Positions 63,945 through 64,000 of a stretch of DNA of 64,000 nucleotides are shown here, in pieces. Position numbers and translations under genes: made by a program. Numbering within the stretch: the stretch's first letter is position 1; every line of letters begins with the position of its first letter. Source of the stretch: Mycteria americana (Eukaryota > Chordata > Aves > Ciconiiformes > Ciconiidae); contig NC_134366.1 in the NCBI RefSeq assembly GCF_035582795.1, positions 30,675,661 through 30,739,660 on the forward strand, written 5' to 3'. The notes under the pieces are model-generated. The model was given only the letters and a program-made list of their open reading frames with translations. It ran no database searches and had not been told where the DNA came from.

Positions 63945-64000
63945 GTGTGGGACTGGCAATACCAGGTGTGTGCCGGGGCCGGGGGCGGCTCTCGCAACAG
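63945..64000. promoter_or_regulatory. Left edge of a possible CpG island (window cut)
   Basis: After AT-rich sequence, the last ~40 bases become G/C- and CpG-rich (GTGCCGGGGCCGGGGGCGGC, then CTCGCAACAG) and run off the window. In mammals PHF14 starts head-to-head upstream of NDUFA4, so this may be the outer edge of its promoter. Only a few dozen bases are visible, so this is a guess. Confidence 0.35.

Overview
This is a vertebrate window, almost certainly avian. It is mostly AT-rich, non-coding DNA. CR1 LINE fragments ending in the ATTCTATG-type octamer are the main interspersed repeats, and there is one large solo LTR of a family I recall as widespread in birds. One protein-coding gene can be reconstructed exon by exon: NDUFA4 (COXFA4) on the minus strand. 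Its four coding exons lie between 42490 and 39200, and its start codon sits in a strong CpG island (about 42240-43200). All three introns have canonical GT-AG ends, the reading frame is intact, and the product is 82 residues.

Layout. 1-9447: AT-rich non-coding sequence with (TA/TG) simple repeats near 1.45-1.72 kb. 9448-10578: minus-strand solo LTR carrying an internal seven-copy array of 45-52 bp units. 12522-13089 and 17789-18264: two plus-strand, 5'-truncated CR1 copies, both flanked by short A/T direct repeats. 21.8-22.5 kb: a possible degraded LTR next to a (CA)n microsatellite. 26568-26793: a minus-strand CR1 tail of the same type as the first copy, followed by an A11G10 run. 26.8-39.0 kb: AT-rich sequence downstream of NDUFA4, with two small CpG clusters at 29.5 and 30.3 kb. 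39.03-42.5 kb: NDUFA4. 43.2-56.4 kb: intergenic, including a 24-bp perfect palindrome at 47.67 kb. 56.4-56.8 kb: a GC-richer unclassified block. 57.2-59.2 kb: a heavily decayed, older CR1/L3-like LINE on the plus strand. 59.2-64.0 kb: intergenic, with a purine-rich tract, and a last ~40 bases that turn abruptly CpG-rich.

In mammals NDUFA4 is arranged head-to-head with PHF14, so the CpG-rich right edge could be the start of the PHF14 promoter island. That is inference from remembered synteny, not something the window proves. The sequence left of NDUFA4 fits the known gene-poor region downstream of it. I found no convincing second protein gene, tRNA, rRNA, CRISPR array or gene cluster. The long overlapping open frames in the CpG island and LTR follow from composition and repeats. 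The most unusual items are the coding-like repeat array inside the LTR, the target-site-like flanks on CR1 copies, several long perfect dyads, and the isolated CpG clusters in the desert.
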